Of a stretch of DNA of 64,000 nt, positions 37,660-48,863 are shown in pieces. Source of the stretch: Labia minor (taxonomy: Eukaryota > Arthropoda > Insecta > Dermaptera > Spongiphoridae); assembly GCA_963082975.1 (NCBI GenBank), contig OY720344.1:8667580-8731579 (forward strand), written 5' to 3'. The position numbers and the translations under genes were made by a program. Under the pieces are notes generated by a model. That model was not told where the DNA came from, did not search any database, and saw nothing but the letters and a program-made list of their open reading frames with translations. The first letter of the stretch is position 1, and every line of letters begins with the position of its first letter.

Positions 37660-37705
37660 CATCTATAAGGATCTATTAGGATCATTTGTTTGTGAGCAAC
37701 AGATC
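37431..37705 (+). promoter_or_regulatory. Upstream region of SDR gene copy 1
   Basis: About 170 bp (37431-37600) is shared with 60090-60300 upstream of SDR copy 2, as expected for a duplicated 5' region. A CT/TA microsatellite (37590-37660) separates it from the ATG. 'tttgtgagcaa' just before the start is also shared. Individual promoter elements cannot be named. Confidence 0.5.
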
Positions 37706-40700
37706 ATGGAAATTGACGGATGCAGGGCGATGGTGACAGGCGGTGCCTCTGGTATTGGCCTTGAATATTGCAAACAACTCTTAATTAACGGGGCCAAGGT
37801 ATGCCTAAGTTTAACTTCCAATTTAAACTTATCAAAAAAAACAATTTTTATTTATTCGATTAAAATGAAATGTATTTTCTAAATTACATAACATTACTAT
37901 TAGATAAGCCTTTCTATTAATAATACAAATAGAAATGGATGGTAATTTATTTAAAATTTATTTTTGTTTTTCTTAGTTTCTACTTTTTTTTTTTTTTTTT
38001 TTTTTGTAAGTATTCTAATTATTTTTCGATTTGTATCTATCGGATATGAATAAATAACTTTTGTTAGTAAAAAAATATATCTATTTTTATGTTTATTTAC
38101 ATAGGATTTCCATTTAGTTATATCAATATCATCGATCGATTCGTTATATTTTTCCTTTAACGACAAATAACAACTGATTTCAAGCAATGATAAAAATTTT
38201 CAATCCGAATTCCTCATTTCTCAATACTCTTTTAGTGATAAATTTATTTTTTTTTCTTTTATTAATGATTCTTATAAACGTTTTCGGTATTAAATTAAAT
38301 TAATTAAATTAAGCGTTAGTTTATCTATTAATTATAAAAATAAACATAATAATATAAACAAACATACGAGGGTGTGATGAAAAGTTTCCGATCTGACCAA
38401 GAAAATCGATGTTTTTAAATTTTTTTTTTGCAATATTTTTCAACATAATCTCCATCAACACTGATACATTTCTCATAACGGTGTTCTAATTAATTTAATT
38501 AATTAATTAAATTTGATTTAATTTTATTTAAGTCTCATCAACAGTTATGAATCGACGCAAAAATTCGTTTGGATTACACCTACAGCGCCAAATTGTCGTT
38601 AGAAATGGTTTTTCGAAGCAATTTTTGGTCTAACGTTAGGAAATGCGGCACCCACGTTGCACACAGCTTTGCATATTCAAATGGTTTTGCAAAATATTTC
38701 GCACACGTTGGGCTGACATCGTACAGGTCTCAGCTATCTTGAATTTTGAAAAATAAAACAAAAATAAGCTGGAGTGTCTCCACTCGACTATCTCGCAATT
38801 TGAATAGGATTAAATAACATAATATATTATATTTAAATTAAATTTAATTAATTATAAATTATGAAAAATAAATATTAAACCACCGCATGTTTGGCTTTTT
38901 GTTGATGGCACCACGTCACGTGTTGGCGCGTGAGATTTGCAGTGTTAAAAAATTAATTCTGGTAATTTCACCGAATCAATCAAGCTGAAATTCTATATAT
39001 AGCAGTTTTATACAATTATTAATCATGTGAAAAATTATCAAACATATATCTTTATTTTTACGGTCACTTTGAGGAAAAAAAATCAAAACGTTGTACGTAA
39101 TGACCCTCTTCCGGTTGAGCTACATTTCTCAAAAGTTGATAGAAAACTACGAATTTTGAATTCTAGCTCAAACCGTTTTTGCGTAATCTTGTCTTCATAC
39201 ATACTCACACACACACACACACACACATTTTTCTCAACCTTAGTGAAAATGACTCAGGGGCCTTCAAAACGTATATAAACATCAAAATCTCAACATCGAA
39301 AAATTTCGTGAGATAATAAAAAATTTAAAAACATCGATTTTCTTGGTCAAGTCGGAAACTTTTCAGGCCACCCTCGTAAAAAGTTAAGAAACTTTTTGGA
39401 ATTTTATTGGATTAGACATTTACTATAGTCGTGAGATATTCAATTTTAAATTAGTAACTTAAAACTATGCAGGTGAGGTTGAGTGTGTTGATCTTTTATT
39501 ATTATATTTCTGATTTAAATTTTACAATTCGAGGCCACTTCGGATAAATCCTGTGTTCACTATTATATCATGATCCTTATCTTATCAGTTTGATATATAT
39601 TTTATACTCAATTCGATTATATACTGAAAAATCTGTAGTGTCTCCACTCGACTATCTCGCAAATTTGTATTTGATTAATTAACATATTATTATATTATAT
39701 TTAAATTAAATTTAATGAATTATAAATTAAAATTAAAAAATAATATTTAATAAATCAGTGCATGTTCGGCTCTTTGTTAATGGAACCACGTCACGTGTTG
39801 GCGCGTGAGATTTGCAGAGTTAAAAAATTAATTCTGGTACTTTCAGCGATTCAATCAAGCTGAAATTCTATATATAGCAGTTTTATATAATTTTTAATCA
39901 TGTGAAAAACTATCAAACATATATCATTATTTTTATTTTTACGGTCAGTTTAGGGAAAAAAAAACAAAAGATTTTAGGTAATGACCCTCTACCAAAAGAG
40001 TTACATTTCTCAAATGCCAGTGGCCGGAGAACCGTAAATATCAGTAAAACTTAATCCACTACTTAGAGAACCCTAGAAAGAAACAATTGAAAAAAATTGA
40101 TATTTTTTCTCTTTTCATAAAAAAAAGAAAAAAAAGCTGGAGTGTCTCCACTCTACTATCTCGCAATTTGAATTGGATTAATTAACATATATTATATTTA
40201 AATTAATTATAAATTAAAATTAATAAATAATATTTATTAAATCATCGCATGTAGTCAAGATTAGGCAAAAACGGTTTGAGCTAGAATCATGAAATTTGGG
40301 CATTATTAAAATTCGTAGTTATCTATCAACTTTTGAGAAATGTAGCTCTTTTAGAAGAGGGTCATTACCTACCATGTTTTTTTTTCCCTAAACTAACCGT
40401 AAAAATAATGATATATGTTTCATTGTTTTTCACATGATTAAATATTGTATAAAACTTCTATAAATAGAATTTCAGCTTGATTGAATCGCTGAGAGTACCG
40501 GAATTAATTTTTTAACACTGCAAATCTCATGCGCCAACACGTGACGTGGTTCCATCAACAAAGAGCCAAACATGCGCTGATTTATTAAATATTATTTTTA
40601 ATTTTAATTTATAATTTAATTAATTAAATTTAATTTAAATAGGGTAGAACCTCGATAACTCAAACCTCGGTAACTTAAAAACCTCTATAACTTCAAGAAA

Positions 40701-43700
40701 TAATATGTTCCCTTCCCATCAGAGCCAAAAACCTCAATAACTTAAATAAATAATCTCTGTATTGGTCCTCGGAAGCTGAAATCTTGAAGAAACAAGAATC
40801 AGGAAAAAGTCTTCAATGTAAAAGACGAAAAATTGCTGAATTCCCTAATTTAGAACAATGTTTAATTGGTTCAAACAATGTAGAAACAAAAACATCAGTG
40901 TTAGTGGAACTATACTGAAAGAAAAAGCTGAAGAGTTCGCTAATTCGCTGAAAATCAAAAATTTTAAAACCAGCAATGGCTGGCTAGAGAATTTTAAGAA
41001 ACGACATGCTTTAGCCTTTAAAAAAATGTTATTAACCAATCCGCCTATCCCTAACATAGACCCTTGATAACTTAAAACCTCTATAAATTAAAATATTTTG
41101 TGTTTCCCTTGGACTTCAACTTATCGAGGTTCTTCTGTATAATGTATGTTATTAAATCCAATTCAAATTTGCGAGATATTCGAGTGGAAACACTCCAGAT
41201 TTTTTTATATTTTTCTCAATGTAAATATGATAAAATTTAAATTATTAAACATACATCTGAACATAAAACTATAGGTATAATAATGGTTTGATTTCTGTTT
41301 TAGAAAGTTGCAATTTTGGATTTGAATAAAATCCAAGGGGAGGAATCTGAAAAGAGTCTTAATAATCAATATGGAACTGATAAAGTAACTTTTATATTGT
41401 GCGATATTTCTAAAAAACAAGATCACCAAGGTAATCTTCATTTTACTGATAGTTATTATAAATTAAAAGCAAAAGAATAAATAATAAAATAAATTAATAT
41501 ACATTAAAATAGAACGATTTATATATATATAATTTGTTCAGATTAGAAATTTTTGTATTATTTATTCCACATAAATATTAATTGGATTATAATGAATGAA
41601 TTTAATAATTATAATTTTTACATTTTAAAATCAAATCTGGAATAAAAATAGAATTGTTTTTATAGATGCATTTCAGAAAGCCATCACTCAAATGGGAGGT
41701 TTAGATCTTGTAATAAACAATGCTGGTATTATGGATGATCAACGATGGGAACTCTCCATAGAAATTAATGTGGTAAAAAATCTCGTCTTATCTTAATTAT
41801 TATCTTTTTCTTGGTTTATATATATTTTATAACAAATGATACATATGAGGTTGTTTCAAAAGAAAAGGTGAATTTTGAATTTTTGCGCGCATTTTGTACA
41901 TTCTAATCATGGATTCTGCATCACGATGGCCAAAAACAACACCGTAATATGCCTCAACCACCGTATTCACCAGATTTGGCTCCCTGCGACTTTTTCCTAT
42001 TCCTAAAACTGTAGAGACCAATGAAAGGAAAGCGTTAGGCCACAATTGATGAGATAATGTCAGATCGAACGAGCTGATGTCCATATCGGCAACCGCATTT
42101 CAGAAGTGCTTCGACGATTGGAAGAACCGCTGGCATAAATGCATCTGAGGGGAATTACTTTGAAGGGGACAAAATGGATATTGATGAATAAATAAATACT
42201 TTTCGAAATAATTCAAAATTAACCTTTTCTTTTGTATAAATCTCGTATGAACATTTTTTTATAATACTTTTAATTTAATTGATTTGTCAAAATATCAATA
42301 TGAAAGAAATACTAAAAAATTTATTTTCTTCCTTTTATAATAAATGAAAAGTATATTAGAATTGAAAAATATTTATCAATCAATTATTATGTTAAAAGAC
42401 TGCAGTTGCAAGAGGAACAATCTTAGCATTAGAAGCGATGGACAAAAATAAAGGAGGAAAAGGAGGAACGATTGTCAATATTGCTTCCATTGCTGGCCTC
42501 TCTCCGGTTGCCTGTTCACCGGTTTATTCTGGTACAAAACACGCAGTCATTGGGATGGTCCGATCATTTGGGGTAAATACTCTTTTTTTTAATTTTTAAA
42601 TTTCTAATTTTTATTTATATACATAAATTAAATAAGATCTTTTTTTTGATATCTTTTTTTTACTATCTGATAAATTATTTACGTAATTTCATTATATAAA
42701 TTATATAAATAATTCTAATCCATAGATAAAATTATGTAAGTTTTTGCATCTATAATAAATACATTGCTCTGATTTTAAAAATTGTTACATACCTGAAAAC
42801 TTTTTAAATTTTTATTTAATTTAAATTTTTTCTAACGTTTTCCTTTTAATTAATTTTATAAAATTATCAGATCATTTCATCCTTTCTTTTTTAAATGTAG
42901 ATTATAAATTTTATTAATATCTAATAAATAAATAAATAAATAAAAAACCAGATGTTTATTATTTTTAATGTTTTAAACTGATAAATATTTTTTAAATCAT
43001 TTAAGTTCAATTTTAATAGTTTTTATTTGAATTACCCATTTATTAATTTTATATTACATGTTTTAAATTATTTTCTAAATTTTTAAATTTGAAATATTAT
43101 AAATCCATATACTCGATAAAGAGTATTAATTAATAAAATAAAATCGAAAAATGAAATAAATATAACGCTTTGTTCTTATATTATTCAATTAGACAAGCCT
43201 TATAAATTTAGAGATAAACTAATAAATTTTTGAAATTAAAGTTTAATAAATTTTCTTTTGTGATTTTATATTATATTCATTGATGATACGATCATTTGGG
43301 AAAATACTCTTTTCATTCAAAGTTACCACCAGCCATTTTTCAGTAGATTTACCAATTTTTTATAACTTTTCTTCTCTCATTTAAGATAATTGTCCCATCT
43401 ATATAATATATTTGCGGATGTTAATATGAATTTCTCATTATTCCCCAAATGAAAGAAATAATTTTTTAATGTAATTGAAATATTGGAAATAATGGAAAGT
43501 CAAAAAATCTAATTTAAATAAGTTGACCTGTGGCCAGGTCCGAACCCGCCGACGGTTTGAAATAAATTAATTTCCAGCTACAGAAACAATTTCAAATAAT
43601 TTTCATATATCTATTAATGTAATAAAAAACAGATATGGATACATAAATAATAAATATAAACATTTTTAATTTTATTTTATTTATAATATATATGCAAGAC

Positions 43701-44918
43701 CAAGCTGTGACGTCATGAATGGCTGGATGACGTCATATAATTTTAAATCAAGAAAAAACTAATAAATATGATTTTTCTCGAGGATAAAACCAATACAAAG
43801 TGCATGATTCGTGGTGATATATAAAAAAATCTCCTTTGGTGTGAAAATAACCCTTTCCTTCCTATCGTCGATCGCTAATACTACCACTTCCGGTTTCCGG
43901 AATTGCACCAAAAGTTGATCAATTCATTCCACTGATGCATTAAGTAAATATACCAAATTTCATCAAAATCGGTTGAGCCGATCAGGCTGTACACATCTAT
44001 ACGGACGGACGGACAGACGGACAGACGGACGGACAGACATCATGCTAAAAATACTTTTTTCTGTTTAGAAAATGCATGATTCGTGGAGATATGTAAAAAT
44101 CTCCACATGTGAAATTTGGTGTGAAAACAATACCTCCCTTACTATCGTCGGTCGGTAAAAATATACACGACGTTTCGATTGCTCGGACAGTGCTGTTTTG
44201 AATAAATTTACAATAAAATATCAATATCTGGCTTTATTTACAAAATTCCCTTATGAATAAACATAACGACCAAAGCATTAACAATTTAATTATTCTAATT
44301 TAAATTGATTACTTAAAAATATTTTAAAATTAATTTTAACTTTTATTTTTTTCTTATTTTATATCTTTTTTATAATACATATTTAAAAAATAAGTTAATA
44401 AATATTTTTTAATAACACAATAATCAATAAATAAATTGATAAATAATTAATGTTTAAGCATCCGTTACATATGGACCGGTATGGCGTCCGAGTGATGGCT
44501 ATGTGCCCTGGAGTTACAGAAACACCATTAATCATGGAAGGACACACCAAACAACGCACTGACGAAGACAATGCGGTTTTTAAAATGATTCCTCAAATAT
44601 TGCCACCTCAACCGTGAGTATACAATTTTAAAGAATTAATTTTATTAATTTTTACAACGAGAGTATCTTATAACTTTTTCATAAAGTTCATTATTTTTAA
44701 ATTAATTAATCAAATCTTATGATTTTCTCAAAACTTAACACACATATAGAATAAGATGCTTTACACCTTTTATTTTTCTTTCTTACAGACCCAGTTTCGT
44801 TGCTGAAAATATGATAACTTTATTAAAAACTGGCTCAACTGGAGATATTTTTGTTTGTGAATTGAATCAACCTTTGTATAAAATAATAATTCCTGATTAT
44901 CAAACTTTTAAAGTTTAA
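37706..44918 (+). CDS. 15-hydroxyprostaglandin dehydrogenase-like SDR, copy 1
   Basis: Six coding exons: 37706-37798, 41304-41430, 41666-41772, 42399-42572, 44459-44613 and 44789-44918 (TAA), 261 aa, with GT/AG borders and consistent phase. It is a classical short-chain dehydrogenase: TGGASGIG (residues 11-18) binds the dinucleotide, D37 after the second strand favours NAD+, NNAG is at 91-94, and the catalytic set is S139, Y152 and K156 (YSGTK). MCPGVTETPLI follows. Human 15-PGDH has the same spacing minus one. In insects such enzymes oxidise hydroxylated lipids or alcohols; the substrate is unknown. The start ATG matches copy 2 at 63203. Intron 1 (3.5 kb) is filled by M2, H2, Tigger and a captured piece of kibra. 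An alternative last exon lies at 45780-45909. Confidence 0.9.
38367..39376 (-). mobile_element. Mariner-like element M2-A with nested H2
   Basis: Terminal repeats: 'cgagggtgtgatgaaaagtt' at left and the complement of 'ggccaccctcg' at right, with 'gaccaagaaaatcgatgttt' in both. TA target duplications at 38365-38366 and 39377-39378. The minus strand codes RRFITVDE and RVRNILQNHLN-type mariner transposase text in broken frames. H2-3 (38769-39318) is inserted in it; the sister copy at 49344-49727 shows the empty site. Confidence 0.8.
38769..39318 (-). mobile_element. H2-3: Helentron-like element nested in M2-A
   Basis: It begins CTGGAGTGTCTCCACTCGAC (3' hairpin, minus orientation), runs through 'gtcacgtgttggcgcgtgag' and a CA microsatellite (39208-39228), and ends near 'cgtgagataata'. 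About full length. Confidence 0.75.
39377..39642. other. Unassigned intron DNA
   Basis: Part of SDR intron 1 between M2-A and H2-4, not clearly repetitive within this window. Confidence 0.4.
39643..40013 (-). mobile_element. H2-4: Helentron-like element, 5' part replaced
   Basis: The 3' end CTGTAGTGTCTCCACTCGAC is followed by the usual H2 blocks to 'ttacatttctcaaa', where the family sequence stops. The next bases are kibra DNA (40016-40116). Confidence 0.75.
40016..40116 (-). other. Captured fragment of kibra (intron end plus 57 bp of exon)
   Basis: Complemented, these 101 bases equal 11916-12016 at every position. They include the polypyrimidine tract, the acceptor TTTCTTTCTAG and the first 57 bases of the kibra exon 11960-12115 (GSLSSGLSFTDIYG). 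It is followed on the plus strand by an A-rich run and then the 3' hairpin end of an H2 element, mirroring the order at kibra itself. It is not coding here. It is best explained by H2 rolling-circle replication that ran past its 3' end. Confidence 0.93.
40135..41198 (+). mobile_element. H2-5: inverted H2 pair with Tigger insert
   Basis: 40135-40258 is a minus-oriented H2 3' tail (CTGGAGTGTCTCCACTCTAC). From 40259 the family continues in plus orientation from an internal point to the 3' end 'gagtggaaacactccag' at 41198. A Tigger-like element (40642-41137) interrupts the plus part. So two H2 3' ends face outward. Confidence 0.7.
40642..41137 (+). mobile_element. Tigger/pogo-like element, deleted
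   Basis: Terminal repeats GGGTAGAACCTCGATAAC (left) and, complemented, CAGAAGAACCTCGATAAG (right) with TA on both sides. The + strand codes a CENP-B-type helix-turn-helix piece (CLIGWFKQCRNKNISVSGTI-like text in part of the frame 40858-41067, then GWLENFKKRHALAFK). The DDE domain is absent. Confidence 0.75.
41844..42249 (+). mobile_element. Mariner-like element M1-B, deleted
   Basis: Ends 'tatgaggttgtttcaaaaga' and the complement of 'ttttgtataaatctcgta'. Plus-strand text MPQPPYSPDLAPCDFFLF appears with one change from its relatives, and FQKCFDDWK...RWHKCI near the end, in broken frames. It sits in SDR intron 3. Confidence 0.8.
42573..43518. other. A+T-rich SDR intron 4
   Basis: Nothing supported before H1-5 except low-complexity runs. 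Confidence 0.5.
43519..44156 (-). mobile_element. H1-5: Helentron-like element, complete
   Basis: Hairpin GACCTGTGGCCAGGTC at about 43525-43540, GGAC microsatellite at 44002-44035, and the GTCGGTCGGT end at 44156. Very close to H1-3. It lies in SDR intron 4, directly followed by an FB2 fragment. Confidence 0.82.
44157..44292. repeat. FB2 fragment
   Basis: 'aaatatacacgacgtttcga' then 'gaataaatttacaataaaat' and 'ttatttacaaaattccctta' match one FB2 arm. The outer 'caaagcattaacaatttaat' matches the FB2 border in complement. Confidence 0.6.
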
Positions 44919-45559
44919 AATAAGATCATTTAACTTTCTATTCTAAAATGGATGAGAATAATTCTTTCATGGGTATTCTAACAGAAAAAATAACTAACTA
45001 CTTTTTATAAAATTTATAGTTTATTATTACAATTGTGTACACATACGATTATATTTAAAATTATCTAATTTATTTTATTTTATTTTTTTTATTTTTTCTG
45101 AAATGAACATTGATATGGGATAATAATATATTAATAATAAAATTTCATATAAATATTTTAAGAAAAATTTTAAATGGAATTCATATAGTTTTTAAAGATT
45201 TTATAAATAGTTTGTTAAATTAATTCTAAGTAAACTTTATCAAATGATAATAAAATCTATTAAAACAAATAATTAAACGATTTTATTTAGTTTCACATCG
45301 TGCCCTGTCGGCAAATATGATAAGATGAATTTGACACACTTTTCAATGTTTGAATGAGCTGAAATTTCGCATACATATGTAATTCCGATGACAATGCAGG
45401 TTCATCCCAGGTGATAGGTGATCTCGAAGGTATTATTAATTACTTAATAATATTATTATTATTATTAATATTATTAATATTATTACTATTAATTATTAAT
45501 AAATTAATTAATTTTTAACATTATAACCTGAAATCATAAACCTGGCGAAATTTCTGTCA
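44919..45559. other. 3' UTR of SDR copy 1 and spacer to alternative exon
   Basis: AATAAA-like signals occur, for example around 45251. The DNA from about 45300 ('tttcacatcgtgccctgtcg') is somewhat richer in G+C but not recognisable. Confidence 0.4.
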
Positions 45560-45770
45560 AATATAAAAAAAAACATTTTAAAAACACGCTTTTATTTAAA
45601 TGCACTAAAAAGAAGAAAATAATTTCTTCACACACACCACGATTTCCTTACAATTAATCATATCTAAAAAGTGATAGCATGGGCGCCAAATATGCAGGGA
45701 AAGGAAAAGAATACCAATGACATTTTATTGTATATGAACAAACCTTTCTTTTTTTTTCCTTCTCCACTTT
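45560..45770. repeat. Partial copy of the 46-kb palindrome, in the intron before the alternative exon
   Basis: 'ccttacaattaatcatatct' to 'tgtatatgaacaaacctttc' is repeated at 46239-46345. It lies immediately ahead of the polypyrimidine tract and acceptor of the exon at 45780. Confidence 0.7.
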
Positions 45771-45779
45771 ACTTTTTAG

Positions 45780-45909
45780 TGCATCTGCTGTTGCTAAAAA
45801 TATAATAGAATTATTTGAAAAAGGACAATCTGGCGATATTGTGATTAGTGAAGATTGTCAGCCATTTTATAAACTCAATATTCCCGATTATCATGAAATG
45901 AAATGTTAG
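45780..45909 (+). CDS. Alternative last exon of SDR copy 1
   Basis: After the acceptor ACTTTTTAG the exon reads, in the same phase as 44789-44918, (P)ASAVAKNIIELFEKGQSGD then IVISEDCQPFYKLNIPDYHE, ending TAG at 45909. Both exons are exactly 130 bp and align along their length (VAENMITLLKTGSTGDIFVC against VAKNIIELFEKGQSGDIVIS). Joining 44613 to 45780 gives a second 261-aa isoform differing only in the C-terminal 43 residues, which in SDRs shape the substrate pocket lid. Use of the exon is inferred; it could instead be a relic of another paralogue. Confidence 0.75.
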
Positions 45910-45959
45910 AGTAACATGTCAATTCAGATATAATTTGTATAATAAAATAAAAAAATATA

Positions 45960-46715
45960 AACAAAATCTATTTTTTTATATAATAAACATACTAGAAGTT
46001 TGAAGGGGCAGAAATCTACCTCAATTAGCAGATTCCTATTTTACTTAACTTCCAATAATTATTAATTCAAAATTTTTATCATTAATATGAAGATAAATGA
46101 TAATTAAGTCTCCTTCTTTAAATGAATATTTAATTTTTATATTAAATCTTAAAAATAAAAAATATATAAAAAACTTTTTAAAAATACGGTTTTATTTAAT
46201 ATAAGAGAATATAAGTGCTCTACACACACCATCATTTCCTTACAATTAATCATATCTGAAAAGTGATAGCATGGGCGCCAAACATGCAGGGAAAGGAAAA
46301 GAATACCAAGGACATTTTATTGTATATGAACAAACCTTTCTGTTTTTATCCTTTTCCACTATACTTGATAATTATGTCTATTTGAAGTAGAATTTGCGAT
46401 TTTCCCTGCATGTTTGGCGCCCACGCTTTCATTTTTTAAATATGACTAATTGTAAAGAAATTGAGTAGAAATTATTTTCTCCTTTTTAGTGCATTTACAT
46501 AAAAGCGTTATGTTTTTTTTATTTTTAAGATTTAATATAAAAACTAAATATTCATTTAAAGAATGAGATTTAATTATCATTTATCTTCATATCAATGATA
46601 AAAATTTTGAATTTATAATTATTGGAAGATAGGTAAAATCGACTTCTGCTAATTGAAGTAGATTTCTAACCTCTTCAACCTTCTAGTATGATTATTATAT
46701 AAAAAAAAAATATTA
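45960..46715. repeat. Large palindrome, about 755 bp
   Basis: The left arm 'taataaacatactagaagtt' to 'gcgccaaacatgcagggaaa' and the right arm 'ttccctgcatgtttggcgcc' to 'accttctagtatgattatta' are inverted copies with small differences, about 340 bp each, around a loop of about 70 bp. No ORF. It directly follows the alternative SDR exon and could form a long hairpin in read-through RNA. Confidence 0.75.
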
Positions 46716-46919
46716 TTTTTTTAAGTAAAGTTTATATCTAATAAGTATAAATTTTTAAATATTCTTGACCTACAAAATTATTTAGAAATAAATTTAACTT
46801 TTCCTATTAAATAAGAAATTTTAATTTATGAGAAAAAAATATCTATGAAATATATATCTCATACACACATTTAATTTAATTTTTGGATAAATAAGAATCT
46901 TATCTTATTATGAGAGTAA

Positions 46920-47408
46920 AAATTGTTTGTTTGTTTGTTTCTTTCTTTCTTTGTTCTCAAAAACTGCTCTAACGATTTTTTTGTAATTCACACCAGAGAT
47001 AGTATTTATAAAGAAAAATTGAGTTTTATTGATCACATCTCAGGAAAACTACATCTTTATTAGTTTTTTTTTTTCTAAATTTAAATGTATATATGTGACG
47101 TCACAGCCACCGCCTGTGAGATATATACATATCTATTCTTAAAATAAAATTAAAAATATTTATATTATATTCATATATTTGATTTTTTTTTATTTCATTA
47201 ATAGTTTTACATTTAAATTATTTGAAATTGTTTCACACAACGTTTTGAAGATTTATCTTTATATTCGATTCGATATATAGTAGGAGAATTAAATGACGTT
47301 ATCAATTTATTATACTCCGGTAAATATTATATAAATTATACTATACTAATAAGCTGTTCAGTATATTAGATAAAACATTTATTTGTTTTTGTGTTCTTAC
47401 ACAAAAAC

Positions 47409-47439
<31 letters not shown>

Positions 47440-47460
47440 GAGGCTCGGGGTCCCGGTACT
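46920..47460. mobile_element. Putative Helentron-like family H4, second copy
   Basis: 'gtttgtttgtttctttcttt', 'gtaattcacaccagagatag', 'ctacatctttattagttttt', 'gtgacgtcacagcc' and 'aaattatttgaaattgtttc' occur in the order seen at 26940-27405. It ends after a long A run with 'ccgaggctcggggtcccggt'. Ends are not well defined. Confidence 0.4.
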
Positions 47461-47528
47461 TAATATTTATTAGAGTAATTGAAAGAATGAGTTATATGTC
47501 TGCAAGAATACATAAAAATTTTATCTAA

Positions 47529-47661
47529 TACTGACGGACAGACATGATGTTAAAAATACTTTTTTCTGTTAATAAAATGCATGATTCGTGGAGATATGTA
47601 AAAATCTCCACATGTGAAATTTGGTATGAAAACAATACATACTTTCCTATCGTCGGTCGGT
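47529..47661 (-). mobile_element. H1-6: 5'-end fragment
   Basis: From 'tgacggacagacatgatgtt' to the GTCGGTCGGTA end; about 130 bp of H1 in minus orientation. Confidence 0.7.
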
Positions 47662-48060
47662 AAAATTATTATTTATATACCTACATATTATTTCTATTAT
47701 TTTTTTTTTAACTAAATATAAATCGTTTAAATATTGTTAATTTTTTTAAAATTTTTAAATTTCTTATACAATACTATAAATCTAAATTATTATATTCGAT
47801 AAAAGGTATTAATTACTAAAATCAATTATTTTTTTTTATTCTACTAATCTTTTCTATGATATAAAAAAATATTTTCTTAAAAATCATTAGAGTCCAAAAT
47901 CAATAAAAAAAAAAAATAAAATAATAACTATATAAAATATAATTATAAAATTAAAATCTCAGTAAAAAATATTTTTATTTTTTTTTTCAAATAATATTTT
48001 AATTATTAATTAAATTCATTTTTACATTAATTAAAATATCAAACAAATATAAATACTTAA
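47662..48060. other. A+T-rich DNA
   Basis: Low-complexity sequence with no supported feature. Confidence 0.5.
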
Positions 48061-48312
48061 ATTATTAAAGCTTTGGTGGCTGTTTTTATTTATAAGGGAA
48101 TTTCGTAAATAAAACCACATATTAATATTTTTTATTGTAAATTTATTCAAAAAAATAGAAAAAATTCCCAACGTTTCAATTGCTACTTCTGCAATCGTTA
48201 TCAAGTGATTGCAGAAGTAGCGTTTTGTATTTTTTGTATTTTTTTGAATAAATTTTGTAAATTTTTTAAATATTAATATGTGGTTTTATTTACAAAATTC
48301 CCTTATAAATAA
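48061..48312. repeat. Foldback FB2, complete copy
   Basis: Arms 'tataagggaatttcgtaaat' and 'tttacaaaattcccttataa' around a centre whose minus strand reads CTTGATAAC, ATTGC-AGAAGTA-GCAAT, GAAACG. This is the copy with the most hammerhead-like order (conserved box 1, stem II, GAAA box), although box 1 has two changes from CUGANGA. Confidence 0.65.
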
Positions 48313-48863
48313 AAATACTTGTTATTATGTACTTTCTCAAAATGATCGAAAAAGAAATTACAAAAATGTTATAATATTACATTATAAACTCACTTTTATT
48401 AAATGTCAATGATTAATTCATTTTCTTTTGAATAAAATAAAATTAAATTAGTATACTTGAATTAAAAGTACAATCAATAACCAATAATATATTATTTTCT
48501 CCGCACTGCATTCTAACTATCTAGCCGAGGTATCTGCTCGCTCCAAACTTACTCTAGAAACTCTTATTTCTTTTAGTGATATACTTTTATCTTTTGTGAA
48601 TGTATACTATAATTAAACACTATTTCCTATTTATAATTTACATAATTATTTAATATTTCGAACATAAACTCTTTTGGTGAGGGAGAATAGTGACTTCTTC
48701 CCAAGTCCTCCATCAGCAAGAAGAGCCAACAAGATTGACAATTTCTGATACAAATTAATAGGTAAACTTTCAATTTACTACAAAAATATCTCATGAGGAA
48801 ACAAACAAATTATAAATATCAAATCCATTTTTGTTTGTTACTCACAGCGATAAACAAAATTAG
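48313..48863. other. Unassigned DNA
   Basis: A less A+T-rich patch at 48500-48560 ('ctccgcactgcattctaact') has no recognisable coding sense. Confidence 0.4.
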
